From Hedera helix (taxonomy: Eukaryota > Streptophyta > Magnoliopsida > Apiales > Araliaceae), in NCBI GenBank assembly GCA_947179155.2, contig OX359274.1, positions 43,567,064 to 43,631,063 on the forward strand: DNA of 64,000 nt, written 5' to 3'. Position numbers and translations under genes: made by a program. A model generated the notes under the pieces. That model did not search any database. It saw only the letters and a list, made by a program, of their open reading frames with translations, and was not told the origin of the DNA. Shown one piece after another: positions 61,723 to 64,000 of the stretch (positions are counted from its first letter, which is position 1; every line of letters begins with the position of its first letter).

Positions 61723-61939
61723 TTTTCATTTTTTGTACTAAGGGAGTGTTTGATAAAAACTGAATGAAATAGTTCTGAATGCTTAAGTAATTTGAATAAT
61801 CTGAATGAAGTAGATTTCTGAATACTGAATGAAAAAATATGTTTGATAAGTGACATTTCTGAAATATCTGAATAACATATTTTTACTATTTTACCTATCT
61901 GAAAAAATTCAAAGTTATTGTAAATTTATTTAATATTAC

Positions 61940-64000
61940 TTAACTCTTTGCTTGCCCTCAAGCAAAACAAGAATAAAAATTATAAAGATAAAACTCTACT
62001 AAATAAATTACTAACCCCGACTAACTTACCTGAGCAACAAATGAATATGAATTCAACATTAGCCTAAAAAAAATTTAAATGATAATTCAAGGAAAATTTT
62101 AAAACCATGCAAAATCTAGAATTTCAACATATTTATCAATTTTACTTTACTCAAGACCTTTTGTGTGTGTATGAATCCAAATGTATCAAACTAATCAAAA
62201 CTCGGATAAGTTTAGGTTAGTAATTACCTTATAAAAGGTATATAACAAAACTCAATATACTTATTTTTCACATCACTCTTTGCTAATACAGACAAATATA
62301 TACCAGAAGATCAAAAAGTTTTAAACAATTAGGCACACTAGGATTATTAATATCAATTTTTCAAATATTTTTTCATTTTTTTCCCTTTTAATGGGTGCAT
62401 TTTATGCTCCATTCCATTTTCTTCTTTCTTTCTCTTTTTTTTTCTTTTTCAGTGAGTACATTTTATTCTCCATCTCACTTTTTCATGTGTTTATGAGTGA
62501 GTGCGTTTTACGCTCCATCTCAACCCACCACATAATTTCTTTCCTTCAATAATAATCCTAGAAAAATTATCTAAATCATCTCCTCCAAATTATATTTTGC
62601 CTTATATTTCACTTCAAATAACGATCAAATAAGATAGAGAGCTCACAAATATCTTTCATAAACATTTACCAATATAAACTTTCTCTTAATTAAAACTAGC
62701 TCAAACAAATGGACATAAGTGCATAAAAATTTAAAGGATCTCAAACAAAGTAATAATCAATAAAAAATTAAAATTTAGACTAAGCAAAAATTTATTATTT
62801 TTCCAAGAGTTATTAAATAAAAATAAAAAATTTATCATTGGCTATAAATTTAAAATCCAATTAACTCATTGCTCAAGTGACTCAACCTAAAAATAAAATA
62901 AAAAGTTACGCCATTTTCGTAGGAAACACGGTTACACTTAGCATGTGCAACAAGCCTTTAAACCCCAATGTTACCCCAAGTGAGCGAGTTTTGTCTCGTG
63001 AGGGTTTGCAGTAGATTTACCCACAAAATTCAAATTTTCAAAATTTTAAAATTCCTTAAAAAAAAAATTAAAATATAACAAAAATCCTAAATCTCTTCCC
63101 CCACACTTAAAATTTTCATTGTCCCCAATGTAAAGTAAGATACAAAGAAAAAGCAAAAATAATTAAACTATAAATGCAAAAATAAAAAGAAAATTATACT
63201 CCACTTGGGTTGCCTCTTAAGCAACGCCTTTGTTTATCGTCATTGGCTTGATAGCATGCCAAATCACTACGTCACTCCTACTTCATAATTTTGAGTACCT
63301 CATGCATCACATTATTCTTCATCGGTAGATTCAATCTCATTTGCATTCGACATGAATGTTCAACTCTTTTTTCAAGTAATAAATATTGGAGATGACTATG
63401 AAGATTCTTTAAATTTAGAATGGGATCATGCAAAACAAAAGATAAAAATTTGTTAGAAGTAACATACAATGGAATGGAAATAATTGCATTATTATCAAAA
63501 ATCATTGGCAAAGAATTTAATGAAGCTTCATCTTCCTTCAAATCTTGTTTCAGCTCAATTGCTTCTTCTTCCTCTAACTCCGAATTGTTGGTAATTGCAA
63601 TCTCTAACTTTTCCTTATTTATTTCTTCAACAACTTCCGCCACCTTAGGCATGTCATTATCAAGAATAACATCATCGTATACATTAACATTGTCCGCTTC
63701 ATTGATATTGTTTGTTTTCTCTTGCTTCGGTGATGGAGGAGCCGTCTTTTCTGGATCTTTTACATTGTTATCACTTTTTAACACTTGTGCACTTGTATTC
63801 TCTATTGGATTATCCACCGTTTGAAAAGGTACTTGCGCAAAAGTTTGCTCCTCCAATTGATCGATTGTGATTGTCATTTGTCCCATTTGAGTACCCAAAC
63901 ACTGAATAATTGAATTTTTTCCTGAATACTTGCCTTCATGTTTTGTTGAAATTGCAAATTATTAATTTCAATTAATTTAATCATATCCTCTAAAATATAT
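61940..64000 (-). mobile_element. Decayed gypsy-type retrotransposon (gag-region fragment)
   Basis: On the minus strand 63898-63278 encodes an open stretch starting GTQMGQMTITIDQLEEQ and continuing PFQTVDNPIENTSAQVLKS. I recognise this as the region between gag and protease of Athila-like gypsy elements (typically TQ-GQL...LEEQ...PSQTV-NP-EN). It is followed by an acidic low-complexity linker. Upstream, 63900-64000 continues in another frame (FQQNMKASIQE), so a frameshift is present. 62370-62520 has three diverged copies of a GTGAGTGCGTTTTACGCTCC motif, and 62940-63010 and 63100-63240 contain phrases typical of such elements (TTGTCTCGTGAGGGTTT, CCACTTGGGTTGCCTC). No LTR ends were located, and it extends beyond the window. 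Confidence 0.6.

Noticed and set aside
63420..63824. 134-codon plus-strand frame with Ser-rich composition
   Set aside because: It is the antisense of the gag-region frame at 63278-63898, which has the recognisable family motifs.

Overview
The window is nuclear DNA of a flowering plant, most likely a eudicot. The evidence is AT-rich intergenic sequence with many (TA)n tracts, genes split by GT-AG introns, plant-type pectin methylesterases (PMEs) with an inhibitor-like pro-domain, Ty3/gypsy retrotransposons primed by initiator tRNA-Met, and many small non-autonomous DNA elements. I cannot name the species.

Layout. 1-2530 is the end of a long terminal repeat (LTR), forward strand. 2.5-14.8 kb has no convincing gene: it holds a 39-bp hairpin minisatellite (about 2.96-3.75 kb), a probable old reversed LTR (about 4.4-6.6 kb), microsatellites, a MITE inside a TA tract (8.3 kb), a CCGGTT-rich element (9.5-10.3 kb) and an apparently perfect 310-bp tandem duplication (12.2-12.8 kb). 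14.85-34.3 kb is a pectin-modification cluster, all on the + strand: three intact PME genes (14851-18490, 23919-26423, 27249-29372), a broken PME exon (31258-31960) and a broken stand-alone PME/invertase-inhibitor gene (33825-34322). The three PMEs keep the catalytic residues and share one phase-1 intron, but their 5' introns and N-termini differ, so they are not recent copies of each other.

35618-57930 is a nest of two retrotransposons of one family. The outer element is on the minus strand, with ATAAA target duplications and two nonsense codons in gag-pol. It is split between reverse transcriptase and RNase H by a younger, apparently intact element on the plus strand (40914-51719, GGAAT target duplications, one uninterrupted 1543-codon gag-pol frame). 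By eye the inner LTRs differ at about 8 positions and the outer pair at about 12 plus a 13-bp gap, so both insertions are recent and the order fits the nesting. Because the two are head-on, the locus is a set of very large inverted repeats.

58405-59757 holds the first three coding exons of a gene I do not recognise; it probably continues beyond the window. The outer retrotransposon ends 474 bp before its start codon. From 59758 to the window end there is a hAT-like element (60031-60731) and a decayed second gypsy-type element (about 61.9-64 kb, minus strand).

Functionally, the PMEs remove methyl esters from cell-wall homogalacturonan and the inhibitor family opposes them. Here the inhibitor gene and one PME are dead, leaving three PMEs, one of them predicted to be membrane-anchored through the secretory pathway.
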